This document shows, in pieces, positions 1 to 8,679 of a DNA stretch of 64,000 bases. The DNA lies in NCBI GenBank assembly GCA_030655515.1, contig JAURVI010000041.1, forward strand, positions 17,428 through 81,427. The letters are read 5' to 3'. The stretch comes from Polaromonas sp. GTDB taxonomy: Bacteria; Pseudomonadota; Gammaproteobacteria; Burkholderiales; Burkholderiaceae_C. The number at the start of each line of letters is the position of its first letter. Position 1 is the stretch's first letter. The position numbers were made by a program, and so were the translations under genes. The notes beneath the pieces were generated by a model that was not told the DNA's origin, searched no databases, and was given only the letters and a program-made list of their open reading frames with translations.

Positions 1-255
1 TTCGACGACGATGGCCGTGTGCAGGAAGTCCCCGCCACCGCCGCCATACTCGGCCGCCGCCATGGGCAGCAGCAGGCCGGCCCGCCCGGCCTTGCGCCAG
101 ACTTCGCGCGGTATCAGCCCCGCTTGCTCCCAGTCTGCATGAAAGGGAAGAATCTCCCGCTCGATAAACCGCCTCACGGTGGTTCTGAACAGTTCGTGAT
201 CGGCGGAAAAAATTCCGCGCCGGGCGGTCGCGGTGTGGCGGGTGGTGGTTTGCAT
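1..255 (-). CDS. Acyl-CoA dehydrogenase, N-terminal part (cut by window edge)
   Basis: The reverse strand from an ATG at 255 reads open to the window edge (85 residues). The reading includes FSADHELFRTTVRRFIEREI, a Trp-Glu-Gln and then an AAEYGGGG stretch. This is the usual N-terminal alpha-helical domain of acyl-CoA dehydrogenases, flavoenzymes that oxidise acyl-CoA to enoyl-CoA. The catalytic and FAD-binding parts lie outside the window, so substrate class cannot be judged. It is divergent from the thiolase-like gene at 544, and both may share the 288-bp control region and a CoA-thioester pathway. The ORF track misses it because it has no stop in the window. Confidence 0.85.
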   Translation of the reverse strand, partial: MQTTTRHTATARRGIFSADHELFRTTVRRFIEREILPFHADWEQAGLIPREVWRKAGRAGLLLPMAAAEYGGGGGDFLHTAIVVE

Positions 256-543
256 TGGCGGGTCTCGGTTGACAGCAGTCAAGATCAAAGTGGGAACGAC
301 CGCTAGTGTAGTATTGCCAGGTACCAGGCGGATTCAGCGCCCGCTGATCGGCCTCCTCCAAATGATCGTTTTCCGGTCACTCCGCGTCAAGAAGGATTCC
401 GTCATGAAATGGACCCCATGCATTGGCGCAGCATGCCGCGTCCTGGTTGGGATGGCTTGGTCTTCGCAGGCGCCACACCGGCTCCGTCAAAACACGGACG
501 GCCTCGCGGCCCGTTAAAAAATTCTTTTCCTTTTCACTTTCCC
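256..543. other. Divergent intergenic region
   Basis: This 288-bp gap separates the minus-strand acyl-CoA dehydrogenase from the plus-strand thiolase-like gene and must hold both promoters. I see no convincing sigma-70 boxes or clear operator. Small track ORFs here look like chance frames. Confidence 0.5.
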
Positions 544-1716
544 ATGAGTCTTTCCAATACGCCTGCCAAATCTGTTCCCGATGTTGCCATTGTCGGCGTT
601 GCCGAATCCGATCTGGGCAAGGTCCCCGACAAAACCGCCGTCGAGCTTCAGGCGCAAGCGGCCCGCCGGGCATTGCTGGACGCCGGGCTGACACTTCAGG
701 AGGTCGATGGTGTGTTTGCGCACACCGACGACCGCTTTTCCAGCCTGCAGTTGAGCGAATACCTGGGCATTCGGCCCCGCTACACAGACAGCACCAATGT
801 CGGCGGCATGTCGAACCTGGTTCACATTCGCCACGCCATGGCCGCCATCGCGGCAGGCATGTGCGAGGTGGCCCTGATCACCTATGGCAGCACCCAGCTT
901 TCCGACGGATCGCGCAAGCTCACGGCCCTGGTCGAAGACCCGCGCTCCCCGCGCGGCCAGTTCGTGGTGCCGCACGGGCACCTCAGTCCCATCGGCTACT
1001 ACGCGATGGTCGCCCAACTGCATGGGCATCGGTATGGCACGCGCAGCGCCGACCTGGCCGAGATTGCGGTTGCGGCGCGCCGATGGGCGGCACTCAACCC
1101 GAAGGCCTACCGCCGCGAGCCGCTGAGCATCGAAGACGTGCTTCAATCCCCCCTGGTGGCAGAGCCCCTGCGCCAGCGCGATTGCTGCCTCGTTACCGAC
1201 GGCGGCGGCGCCCTCGTCGTCACCAGTGCGGCGCGTGCCGCATCGCTCAAAAAACCTCCGGTTCTGGTGCGCGGCATCGCCGAACACTACTCGCACCACT
1301 ACACCCCCTTCGATCTGGACGACTGGCTCGAGACCGGCGTTGCCGCCACGGCGGAGCGGGCGTTTCGCATGGCCGATGTCACGCGCCAGGACATCGACGT
1401 TGTTCAGATTTACGACCACTTCACCATCGGCGTGATGCAGTCGCTCGAAGAACTCGGGTTTTGCGCGCGCGGCGAAGGCAAGGACTTTGTGCGCCATGGC
1501 CGGCTTGGGCCGGGCGGCGCGTTTCCCATCAACACTTCCGGCGGCGGGCTGTCCTACGGCCACCCCGGGATGTTCGGCATCTTCCTGGTGATCGAGGCGG
1601 TGCGCCAATTGCGCGGCGAATGCGGCGAGCGGCAACTGCCCGACCCCAAGCTGGCGCTGTGCCATGCGCCCGGCCTCGTATTTTCCGCCAACACCACCAT
1701 GATTCTCGGAGTCTGA
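544..1716 (+). CDS. Thiolase-like (SCP-x/Ltp2 type) protein lacking the nucleophilic cysteine
   Basis: This 390-residue protein has the thiolase fold: VAIVGVAESDLGK at the N-terminus, GGGLSYGHPG near residue 330 and a C-terminal CHAPG-FSANTTMI. At the usual nucleophile position (about residue 87) it reads TNVGGMSN rather than a CxS motif, so the acyl-enzyme cysteine is absent. Family members like this include Ltp2-type retro-aldolases that act with a DUF35 partner in steroid side-chain breakdown, as well as uncharacterised thiolase-like proteins. The next gene, 2 bp downstream, is exactly a DUF35 protein, which supports a two-subunit complex. I chose the ATG at 544 because the upstream extension of the ORF is not thiolase-like. 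Substrate is unknown. Confidence 0.85.
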   Translation: MSLSNTPAKSVPDVAIVGVAESDLGKVPDKTAVELQAQAARRALLDAGLTLQEVDGVFAHTDDRFSSLQLSEYLGIRPRYTDSTNVGGMSNLVHIRHAMAAIAAGMCEVALITYGSTQLSDGSRKLTALVEDPRSPRGQFVVPHGHLSPIGYYAMVAQLHGHRYGTRSADLAEIAVAARRWAALNPKAYRREPLSIEDVLQSPLVAEPLRQRDCCLVTDGGGALVVTSAARAASLKKPPVLVRGIAEHYSHHYTPFDLDDWLETGVAATAERAFRMADVTRQDIDVVQIYDHFTIGVMQSLEELGFCARGEGKDFVRHGRLGPGGAFPINTSGGGLSYGHPGMFGIFLVIEAVRQLRGECGERQLPDPKLALCHAPGLVFSANTTMILGV

Positions 1717-1718
1717 CC

Positions 1719-2135
1719 ATGGGCATTGCACAAAGACCGCTGCCGCAACCGACCGCATCGACCCAGGCCTTTTGGGATGCAACGCGCCAAGACCGGCTGT
1801 TGATTCAGCAATGCAAAGCGTGCTCGACGCTGCAGTTTTATCCCAGGCCGTTTTGCCGTGCCTGCCTGTCCGAGGACACGGGCTGGATGGAGAGCGCCGG
1901 ACTTGGCGTGATTTACACCTTCACCATCAACCATCGCGCCGCCAACGAGCACATGAAGCCGCATGTCCCGTACGCCGTGGCCGTGGTCACGCTGGACGAA
2001 GGCGTCAAGCTGATGGGTGCGATGGCGCCCGGCCGCCTGGCGGACATCCGCATCGGCGCCCGCGTCAAGGTGGTGTTCGAGAAAGTCAGTGATGCGCTGA
2101 GTCTGCCGCGTTTCGCGCTGCTGGAGACGGCATGA
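1719..2135 (+). CDS. DUF35 Zn-ribbon/OB-fold acyl-CoA-associated protein
   Basis: This 138-residue protein has a rubredoxin-like zinc ribbon, CKAC-(10)-CRAC, at about residues 32-49. An OB-fold half follows (VIYTFTINHR, PYAVAVVTLDEG, IGARVKVVFEKV). DUF35 proteins bind acyl-CoA and partner with thiolase-like enzymes as stabilising or CoA-presenting subunits. The ATG lies two bases after the stop of the thiolase-like gene, so the two are translationally coupled and probably form a complex. The published analogy is the Ltp2-ChsH2(DUF35) aldolase; whether this pair is an aldolase or a thiolase is inference. Confidence 0.88.
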   Translation: MGIAQRPLPQPTASTQAFWDATRQDRLLIQQCKACSTLQFYPRPFCRACLSEDTGWMESAGLGVIYTFTINHRAANEHMKPHVPYAVAVVTLDEGVKLMGAMAPGRLADIRIGARVKVVFEKVSDALSLPRFALLETA

Positions 2136-2277
2136 CAGAGAGCGGTGGCTGGCTGCGGTCTTTTGCGCGCGGCCGCAGCGTCATGGCGTTCATGCCGCAG
2201 CGGAAATCTGCCTCCGTTGGGCATACTTTCCCAGGCTAAAAACGGATGCACTTCACGCGACGCGGGACAATGCAGCG

Positions 2278-3231
2278 ATGAGAACGTCGATTTTGTCAGT
2301 GCAGGATCTGAGCAAACACTACGGCAGCACCACCGTCGTCGACGCGCTGTCGTTTCAGATCGCCCCCGGCGAATGCCTGGGTGTCATCGGGCCCAATGGC
2401 GCCGGCAAAACCACCACCCTTCGCATGTGCCTGGGCCTGACGGCGCCCGACGCGGGGAGCATCACCTATTTTCTGAACGGCCAGGACGCCGGGCTGCGCA
2501 TGCCCGGGGACGCGCTGGCGATCAAGGCCAGGCTGGGTGTGGTGAGCCAGTCCGACACGCTGGACCCGGATTTCAACTGCGCCGAAAACCTGCAGGTCTA
2601 TGGCCGCTACTTCGGCATGAGCGCGGCGCAGGTTCGTGTACGCGTGCCGGCTCTGCTGGCGTTTGCCTCGCTGTCGCACAAGGCGGGCAGCAAGCCCGGC
2701 GAGTTGTCGGGCGGCATGAAACGGCGCCTGAGCCTGGCGCGGGCGCTGGTCAATGACCCGCGCCTGCTGCTGCTCGACGAACCCACCACCGGGCTGGACC
2801 CGCAGGCACGCCACCTGATGTGGGAGCGCCTGCAACTGCTTTTGCAGCAGGGCAAATCGATCTTGCTGACCACCCACTTCATGGACGAGGCCGAGCGCCT
2901 GTGCTCGCGCCTGCTGGTGCTCGATCACGGAAAGAAAATTGCCGAAGGCCAACCCAAAGAACTGATCGCCCAGCACCTGGAGCCCGATGTGGTGGAGGTC
3001 TATGGCGTCGGTGCGCTGGCGCTGGCCGAATCTGCCGAACACACGGGCTTGCGGGCGCTGGCCGCGCGTGTGGAGGTCAGCGGCGAAACCGTGTTTTTCT
3101 ACACACAGGACGCGCGCCCGTTGCTGGACCGGCTGGCAGCACACGGCCACTTACGCACACTGCACCGCCCCGCCAACCTGGAAGACCTGTTCCTCAAACT
3201 GACCGGCCGCCAGATCAGGGAGGATGCGTGA
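2278..3231 (+). CDS. ABC transporter ATP-binding protein, NodI/DrrA-like
   Basis: This 317-residue ATPase carries a Walker A (GPNGAGKTTTLR), an ABC signature (GELSGGMKRRLSLARAL), a Walker B (LLLLDEPTTGLD) and the switch histidine in LLTTHFMDEAE. The C-terminal extension after about residue 230 fits the NodI/DrrA exporter subfamily. Its stop overlaps the start of the downstream permease (ATGA), so the two genes form one exporter unit. NodI/NodJ exports lipo-chitooligosaccharide in rhizobia, but homologues are widespread in Burkholderiales with unknown cargo. No nod genes are nearby, so the substrate cannot be named. Confidence 0.9.
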   Translation: MRTSILSVQDLSKHYGSTTVVDALSFQIAPGECLGVIGPNGAGKTTTLRMCLGLTAPDAGSITYFLNGQDAGLRMPGDALAIKARLGVVSQSDTLDPDFNCAENLQVYGRYFGMSAAQVRVRVPALLAFASLSHKAGSKPGELSGGMKRRLSLARALVNDPRLLLLDEPTTGLDPQARHLMWERLQLLLQQGKSILLTTHFMDEAERLCSRLLVLDHGKKIAEGQPKELIAQHLEPDVVEVYGVGALALAESAEHTGLRALAARVEVSGETVFFYTQDARPLLDRLAAHGHLRTLHRPANLEDLFLKLTGRQIREDA

Positions 3232-4217
3232 TGGACAGAGGAGAGGCGCCCATGGCAAAGGGCGCAGCGCCAGAGGCCCACGCAGCGGCAAGCGTGGGGG
3301 CCGCCGTGCATGGCGAAGGGCCGTCCCTAGGAAAATTAGCCCCCCTTCGTGATGAAAGGGGCAGCGCACCGCCGAAGGCACGCGAAGCGACAAGCGTGGG
3401 GGCCACATTCAGCATTTGGAGAGCGCCCGACCTGTCGTTGCGCTGGTGGCCGGTCTTCATGCGCAACCTGCTGGTCTGGCGCAAGCTGGCGATTCCCAGC
3501 CTGGTCGGCAATATCGCCGAGCCGCTGATGTGGCTGGTGGCCTTTGGTTACGGCATGGGCGCGCTGGTCGGCGAGGTCAGCGTGGGCGCCAGCGGCGGAC
3601 AAGGCGTGCTCAAGGTTCCCTACATCCTGTTTCTGGCCAGCGGCTCGATCTGCATGAGCGCGATGAACGCCGCGTCGTTCGAGGCGCTGTATTCGGCCTT
3701 TTCACGCATGCACGTGCAAAAAACCTGGGACGGCATCATGAACACGCCGGTCAGCCTGGACAGCGTGTTGCTGGCCGAGATGTTGTGGGCCGCTTTCAAG
3801 GCGCTGTTCACCGTCACGGCGATTCTGGGCGTGATGCTGGCCCTGGGCATCAGTCACAGCCCCAAACTGTTGCTGGCCTGGCCGATTTTGCTGCTGGTCG
3901 GCATGATGTTTTCATGCATCGCGCTGATCTTCAACGCCCTGGCCAAAGGCTACGACTTCTTCACCTACTACTTCACGCTGGTGCTGACGCCCATGATGTT
4001 TCTGAGCGGTGTGTTTTTCCCGCGCGAGCAGTTGCCGACGCTGGTGCGCATCCTCTCCGACTGGCTGCCGCTGACCAACGCGGTGGAGATCGTCCGGCCA
4101 CTGTTCATGAACCAGTGGCCGGACGCGCCCTGGCGGCACGGCGGGGTGCTGGTGGCCTACACGGTGTTGGCGTTCTGGGTGGCGCTGGTGCTGACGCGCA
4201 GGCGCTTCAAGGCCTGA
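3231..4217 (+). CDS. ABC transporter permease, NodJ-like, with repeat-derived N-terminus
   Basis: From about residue 63 on this is a normal ABC-2 type permease: WRAPDLSLRWWPVFMRNLLVWRKLA, several membrane segments and the conserved LTPMMFLSGVFFP loop. The partner ATPase overlaps at the ATG (3231), which supports this start. The first roughly 60 residues are low-complexity (AKGAAPEAHAAASVGAAV) and come from a duplicated intergenic-type repeat, with no similarity to transporters. If the ATG at 3231 is used, the protein is 328 residues against roughly 260 usual for NodJ. An internal start such as the ATG at 3459 would give a conventional protein. Function: membrane channel of the exporter. Confidence 0.85.
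   Translation: MDRGEAPMAKGAAPEAHAAASVGAAVHGEGPSLGKLAPLRDERGSAPPKAREATSVGATFSIWRAPDLSLRWWPVFMRNLLVWRKLAIPSLVGNIAEPLMWLVAFGYGMGALVGEVSVGASGGQGVLKVPYILFLASGSICMSAMNAASFEALYSAFSRMHVQKTWDGIMNTPVSLDSVLLAEMLWAAFKALFTVTAILGVMLALGISHSPKLLLAWPILLLVGMMFSCIALIFNALAKGYDFFTYYFTLVLTPMMFLSGVFFPREQLPTLVRILSDWLPLTNAVEIVRPLFMNQWPDAPWRHGGVLVAYTVLAFWVALVLTRRRFKA
3276..3407. repeat. Palindromic/direct repeat within the permease N-terminal coding region
   Basis: Two related blocks, GCGGCAAGCGTGGGGGCC and GCGACAAGCGTGGGGGCC, lie about 101 bp apart. A small hairpin (CCCCTTcgtgatgaaAGGGG-like) lies between them. Such modules look like Comamonadaceae intergenic repeats, yet here the frame stays open across both. Confidence 0.6.
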
Positions 4218-4296
4218 CCGGCGCCGGGACAAGCCTGCACGAGCGGCGGATCATCTTTTTTAGGCCTCCAGCCCTTTGAATTCGGAGTTTCCTGGA

Positions 4297-5505
4297 TCAA
4301 GCAGCGTCCCTGGTCAGCCAGCTTTCAGCCAGCCGCACCCAGAAGGTGGCGCCCAGCGGGATCAGGTCGTCATTGAAGTCGTAGCTCGGGTTGTGCAGCA
4401 TGCACGGGCCGCCACCGGGGCCGCCGCTCGCGTCATGAATGCGGTGGTCACCGTCGCCGTTGGCAATAAAGCAATAACACCCCGGTTTGGCCTGCAGCAT
4501 GTAGGAGAAATCTTCCGCGCCCATGGTCGGCTCCTGTGCGATCACGTTGTCTTTGCCAACGATTTCCGCCATGACCTGGCGCGCAAACTCGGTTTCCCTG
4601 GCGTGGTTGATGGTGGGCGGGTAGTTGCGCGCAAACTCGAACGCGCACTCGGCTTCATGCGCGGCGCAAATGTGCTCGGCGATCTGCTTCATGCGCTTTT
4701 CGATCATGTCGAGCACTTCAAGCGTGAAGGTGCGCACCGTGCCCTGCAGCTCGCAACTGTCGGGGATCACGTTGGTGGCCTCGCCGGCATGGATCATGGT
4801 GACCGAGATCACGCCGGCATCCACCGGCTTTTTGTTGCGGCTGATGATGGTCTGGAAGGCCTGCACCATCTGGCAGGCGACCGGCACCGGGTCGATGCCG
4901 TTGTGCGGCAGGGCGGCGTGGCCGCCCCTGCCGCGAATGGTGATCCTGAACTCATTGCTCGACGCCATGACCGGGCCGGCGCTGGCGGCAAACTTGCCGA
5001 TCTGCGTGCCCGGCCAGTTGTGCATGCCGAACACGGCGTCCATGGGGAATTTGTCGAACAGACCGTCCTTGATCATCTCGCGCGCGCCGCCGCCGCCTTC
5101 TTCGGCCGGCTGGAAAATCAGGTAAACGGTACCGTCGAAATGGCGGTTTTTAGCGAAATGCTGCGCGGCCGCCAGCAACATCGCCGTGTGGCCGTCGTGG
5201 CCGCAGGCGTGCATCTTGCCCGGGTGCCGGCTGGCATGTTCAAAGGTGTTGAACTCCTGCATCGGCAAGGCGTCCATGTCGGCGCGCAGGCCGATGGCGC
5301 GCTTCGAGCTGCCGTTTTTGATGATGCCGACCACGCCGGTGGTGCCCATGCCGCGGTGAATCGGAATGCCCCACTCGGTGAGTTTTTTCGCCACCACATC
5401 GGCGGTGCGCACTTCTTCAAAGCACAGTTCCGGGTGGGCGTGAATATCGCGGCGCAGGGCAGTCATGCCGGCGGCCTGGGTGACGATGGCGTCAATGATT
5501 TTCAT
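4297..5505 (-). CDS. M20 family amidohydrolase (hippurate hydrolase-like)
   Basis: This 402-residue enzyme matches the M20D amidohydrolases. It has HAHPELCFEE near residue 22, the metal motif HACGHDGH at 99-106, the catalytic EEGGGG near 135-140, a central dimerisation domain and MGAEDFSYM late in the protein. These enzymes hydrolyse N-acyl amino acids such as hippurate or indole-acetyl conjugates using two metal ions in the cytoplasm. The start at 5505 is preceded by an AAGAGG ribosome-binding site. It is convergent with the ABC permease and 30 bp downstream of the HAD gene end. The exact amide substrate is not predictable. Confidence 0.9.
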   Translation of the reverse strand: MKIIDAIVTQAAGMTALRRDIHAHPELCFEEVRTADVVAKKLTEWGIPIHRGMGTTGVVGIIKNGSSKRAIGLRADMDALPMQEFNTFEHASRHPGKMHACGHDGHTAMLLAAAQHFAKNRHFDGTVYLIFQPAEEGGGGAREMIKDGLFDKFPMDAVFGMHNWPGTQIGKFAASAGPVMASSNEFRITIRGRGGHAALPHNGIDPVPVACQMVQAFQTIISRNKKPVDAGVISVTMIHAGEATNVIPDSCELQGTVRTFTLEVLDMIEKRMKQIAEHICAAHEAECAFEFARNYPPTINHARETEFARQVMAEIVGKDNVIAQEPTMGAEDFSYMLQAKPGCYCFIANGDGDHRIHDASGGPGGGPCMLHNPSYDFNDDLIPLGATFWVRLAESWLTRDAA

Positions 5506-5535
5506 GAAAACCTCTTGGTGGTCAAGGCCGATGCC

Positions 5536-6210
5536 CTACAGCCTGGCAGATGTTTTGCAAGCCCGGGGCCGGCCTTTGTACCAAGCATAGTCTGCCAGAT
5601 TCAGCAGCGGCAAGTCCCCCCGGGAATCACCATACGCATGCAGGGTGATTGGCGCGCGCGGGTCGGCGCGGCCGGCCAGCCAGGCTTGCAGGCGCAGCAC
5701 TTTTTCTTCGCCGTGGCAGTTGGGCGTGGCCATGCGCCCGGTGTGTACGCCAGCGTGAACCTCCAGCTCGGTGCAAATGACCGCGTCCATGCCCAGCACG
5801 TCGCCAACGCGGCGTAAATAAATACCTGGCGAGGCGCTCACCATCACACAGCAATGCCCCCGCTGCTGGTGCTGCCGCAGCCGCGCCAGCATCTCTTCCT
5901 GCCATTGATCGGGCAAATACCGCGCCACAAAATCGGCGGACCACTGGTCAACCGCCAGCGCGCTGCGCCCGCCCAGACTGACCTGGAGCAACCGGGCCTT
6001 GGCCTGGTGGTTGCTGGTCAGGCCGCAGGCATACGCGGCCAGCCAGGGGCTGCTGCGCAGCAGGGCGAGCAAAAACCGGGGCCAGCCCAGACCCCGTCGC
6101 AAGTAGGGCAGCAAGGTGTCGCGCCGGGTCAGCGTGCCGTCGAAATCGAAGGCGGCGACGTCCATGGCAGGCGGGGCAGCCGCGTCGGGCCGTGCTCTTA
6201 GTTCTGGCAT
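5536..6210 (-). CDS. HAD-family phosphatase (SerB-like; candidate polyprenyl-phosphoribose phosphatase)
   Basis: The ORF encodes a 224-residue HAD subclass IB phosphatase: the nucleophile motif DFDGTLTRRD at about 22-30, MVSASPGIYL (motif II serine) and YGDSRGDLPLL (motif IV). The ATG at 6210 overlaps the end of the upstream GT39 gene by 13 bp; the longer track ORF adds unsupported residues. Its place as the last gene of the UbiA-flippase-GT39 unit suggests that it dephosphorylates a polyprenyl-phosphate sugar-5-phosphate. That role is inferred from context, by analogy with decaprenyl-phosphoribose-5-phosphate phosphatase. A phosphoserine-type substrate remains possible. Confidence 0.82.
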   Translation of the reverse strand: MPELRARPDAAAPPAMDVAAFDFDGTLTRRDTLLPYLRRGLGWPRFLLALLRSSPWLAAYACGLTSNHQAKARLLQVSLGGRSALAVDQWSADFVARYLPDQWQEEMLARLRQHQQRGHCCVMVSASPGIYLRRVGDVLGMDAVICTELEVHAGVHTGRMATPNCHGEEKVLRLQAWLAGRADPRAPITLHAYGDSRGDLPLLNLADYAWYKGRPRACKTSARL

Positions 6211-7736
6211 CGCACTTTCCCGCACAGGCGTTCGCAAAACGGGCACCCCGTCATGGGCAGCCAGGCCGGGATGTTGTAGTAGCGGCTGTAGATGGCGGTC
6301 AGCACACCGTCACGGTAGGCGGCGTAATTGAAGCCCTTGCCTTCGACCGCATAAAAAGGAACACCGTCCTGGGAGAAGCCGAGCACTTGTACGCTGTCGA
6401 AGTAAGGTTGGTAGTCCTCCGTCCGGGGCGGGTCCGTGCGGATGATGCGCACCGTTTTTCCCTGGTAGATGGAAAAATCGACCAGCATGTCGTCCTGCCG
6501 GGCGTGGAAGTTGCCCGGACCGAACACCGGCACATACTGGCGCAACGCATAGCCGTAAGTGGACGCGGGTGTGTAGGCGCTGGCCATCAGCACCACACCG
6601 GGCGCAACGACCTGCTGGAGCATCTCGGCGGTTTTATAGCCGCGGATGATTTTCGGATACAACTGGGTGTTTTTCCAGTTGTCCAGCGGGCTGGCGTACA
6701 AACCGGCGACGATCAGCCCATGCAGCGCGGCAAAAGCCGCCATGCCCAGTGCGCATGCCTTGAGTTTCTTCAGCGGCAGGGCAAAGGCCAGCAGCGCAAA
6801 GCCAAAGGGGTAGAACGACAGCACCCAATGCAGGCCGACCACTTTTTTCAGCGACAGCAAGGCAAAAAACAGCAGCGGCACCAGCACCACGCAGCCGAGC
6901 AGGCGCTGCTGCCGGAACACAGCGGTCAGCAAACTGCGCTGCTTCCAGCCCAGCCAGGCCGCCGCCGGCGTCGCCAGGTAAAACAGCATGGCCGCATACA
7001 GCAGCGGCTTGTGCCAGGCAAAGGCCGCGCCCTCGTTGCGGTTGTAGAGGTTGAACATGATGTTCGGCCAGCCGTGCGACAGGTTGTAGGCCAGGTTGAT
7101 GGCCGGGCCCGGCAGCATGCACAGCAGCAGCAGCGCAAAAGCGGGCCAGCGTTCACGCCGGTACAGCGCAAAATAAACCAGGTAGCCCAGGCCCAGCACC
7201 ACCGAAAAATACTTGGACAAAAAGGCGCCGCCCAGAAACAGGCCAGCCAGCGCGTACAGTCCCCAGGCCGCCCTGTCCATGCGTTCGCGCCGTTCGGCCC
7301 GCAGCAGCGTGGCGACGGACAGCGCCGACCAGAAAATCAGCGGCGTGTCGGTCGTGATCAGGACGTTGAGCCAGTTGATCGGGGCCAGCCAGAACAGCAG
7401 CGCCGCCCAGGCGGCGCGCGTCCTGTCCAGCGGGTGCAGCGCCCACCAGAGCACGCCGCCAAGGGCCAGCGGCAGCAAGACCGCCGGCAGACGTATCGCC
7501 CAGGTCGCATCGCCCAGCGTCCAGCGCATCAGGCCGATCAGCCAGCCGACCATGGGCGGGTGGTCGTAGTAGCCCCAATCCGGGTAGACACCCCACCAGT
7601 AGAAAAAAGCCTCGTCGCCGGTGATCGGAAAAGTCGCCGAGATCCACGCCCGCAAGGCCAGCGACAAGGCAGCGGCAACGATCAGCCAGTGGGTCAGGGA
7701 CAGGGAGGCGGCAAAGGCGCCGGGTCGTTGGAGCAT
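6198..7736 (-). CDS. GT39-type membrane glycosyltransferase (ArnT/PMT-like)
   Basis: This 512-residue multispanning protein starts at the ATG at 7736 (MLQRPGAF). It carries the GT-C signature ITGDEAFFYWWG near residues 38-49 followed by YYDHPPMVGWL. The first acidic pair is the catalytic site in the first periplasmic loop of ArnT-like enzymes, which move a sugar from a polyprenyl-phosphate donor to an acceptor on the outer face of the inner membrane. A short soluble C-terminal domain follows the membrane segments. Neighbouring UbiA, flippase and HAD genes suggest the donor is made and flipped by the same operon. Acceptor unknown. Confidence 0.87.
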   Translation of the reverse strand: MLQRPGAFAASLSLTHWLIVAAALSLALRAWISATFPITGDEAFFYWWGVYPDWGYYDHPPMVGWLIGLMRWTLGDATWAIRLPAVLLPLALGGVLWWALHPLDRTRAAWAALLFWLAPINWLNVLITTDTPLIFWSALSVATLLRAERRERMDRAAWGLYALAGLFLGGAFLSKYFSVVLGLGYLVYFALYRRERWPAFALLLLCMLPGPAINLAYNLSHGWPNIMFNLYNRNEGAAFAWHKPLLYAAMLFYLATPAAAWLGWKQRSLLTAVFRQQRLLGCVVLVPLLFFALLSLKKVVGLHWVLSFYPFGFALLAFALPLKKLKACALGMAAFAALHGLIVAGLYASPLDNWKNTQLYPKIIRGYKTAEMLQQVVAPGVVLMASAYTPASTYGYALRQYVPVFGPGNFHARQDDMLVDFSIYQGKTVRIIRTDPPRTEDYQPYFDSVQVLGFSQDGVPFYAVEGKGFNYAAYRDGVLTAIYSRYYNIPAWLPMTGCPFCERLCGKVRCQN

Positions 7737-7755
7737 GGGTCGATGAGCGTCGGGG

Positions 7756-8679
7756 CTATCTGAAACTGATTTCCTGGCGGATGGCGGCACTATAGACCAG
7801 CGCCAGCGCCCCGATGGCCACCGCCAGCCACAGGGTGACCACCCTGACCGCCACCGTGATGCTGAGCGCCAGCGCGGCACTCGCCCCCTGGGCCACCAGC
7901 AGGCCCGTCAACAAGGCCTCCGTGCCGCCCAATCCGGCCGGCAGCAGCGATAAGGCCCCTCCCACCATCGCCAGCGCGTAAAACCCCGCGGCCTGCAGCG
8001 GCGCGATGGGCAAACCGGCATCGCGGCACAGCAGCCAGACCGCCAGCCCCTGCGCGGCCCAGGCCACCCCGGTCAGCCCGAACCACACCAGAGGCCGGCG
8101 CGCCAGACACTGCCAGGCCTCGCGCAGCCATGACAACCGCAGCAGCAGCCGGTGGCGACACTTGAACAGCAGCACCAGCGCGGCCAGCCCCACGAAAAGC
8201 AGCGAACCGGGAACCGCGCCGGGCCAGGCCAGCGCGGCCAGCCAGCCGAGCACCGGCAGGCCCATCAACAACAGACACAGCAGGTCGGCCAGCCGCTCGG
8301 CTCCAAAAATCGCCAGGCTTTGCGCGGCGCTCAAGGGCTGGCGCGCCAGCAGCAGCCCGCGCACGGCCTCGCCGACGTTGCCTGGGGTCGGCGTGAAAGT
8401 GTAGCCCGCGAGGTACAGGCGCAGCCCTTCAAAAACCCCCAGGGGCCGCCCGTAGTGGGCCATCCACAAGCGCCAGCGCAGGCCGCGCAGCAGGTAGTTC
8501 AGCAGGCACAGCAACACCGCCTGCAGGCCGGCGAGCGACCCGAGCCGCTGGATCGTCGCCAGGGGGCTACCCTCACCGAACGCGACCAGTGCCAGCGCGT
8601 AGGCCGTGGCGGCCGCGCCCAGAACCAGCAGCAGGGGCTTGAGCGGCAGGCGGCTGGCCGGCCGCACCGGCGCTTTCAA
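7756..8679 (-). CDS. Flippase-like membrane protein (LPG_synthase_TM / UPF0104 family)
   Basis: About eight hydrophobic segments and the family hallmarks YTFTPTPGNVGEAVRG and LPAGLGGTEALLTGLL identify the PF03706-type membrane domain. Members are proposed lipid flippases or part of MprF. The UbiA stop (TGA 8678-8676) overlaps a TTG at 8679, which gives a 307-residue protein; a GTG at 8667 is an alternative. The longer track ORF runs back through the UbiA gene in another frame and is not real. In this operon it is a good candidate for moving a polyprenyl-phosphate sugar across the inner membrane, an inference from neighbours. Confidence 0.83.
   Translation of the reverse strand: MKAPVRPASRLPLKPLLLVLGAAATAYALALVAFGEGSPLATIQRLGSLAGLQAVLLCLLNYLLRGLRWRLWMAHYGRPLGVFEGLRLYLAGYTFTPTPGNVGEAVRGLLLARQPLSAAQSLAIFGAERLADLLCLLLMGLPVLGWLAALAWPGAVPGSLLFVGLAALVLLFKCRHRLLLRLSWLREAWQCLARRPLVWFGLTGVAWAAQGLAVWLLCRDAGLPIAPLQAAGFYALAMVGGALSLLPAGLGGTEALLTGLLVAQGASAALALSITVAVRVVTLWLAVAIGALALVYSAAIRQEISFR

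Noticed and set aside
423-2135. 570-residue plus-strand ORF overlapping the thiolase-like gene
   Set aside because: Only its last 138 codons (from 1719) encode the DUF35 protein; the rest is an Arg/His-rich shadow of the thiolase-like gene in another frame.
2278-4217. Nodulation factor export (nodIJ) in a symbiotic sense
   Set aside because: Homology to NodI/NodJ is at family level only; no nodABC or other symbiosis genes occur in the window.
4276-5817. 513-residue plus-strand ORF
   Set aside because: Antisense shadow of the M20 amidohydrolase and HAD genes; composition rich in His, Val and Gly with no domain.
6192-7763. 523-residue plus-strand ORF
   Set aside because: Gln/Arg/His-rich antisense frame of the GT39 gene, which has clear membrane and catalytic features on the minus strand.
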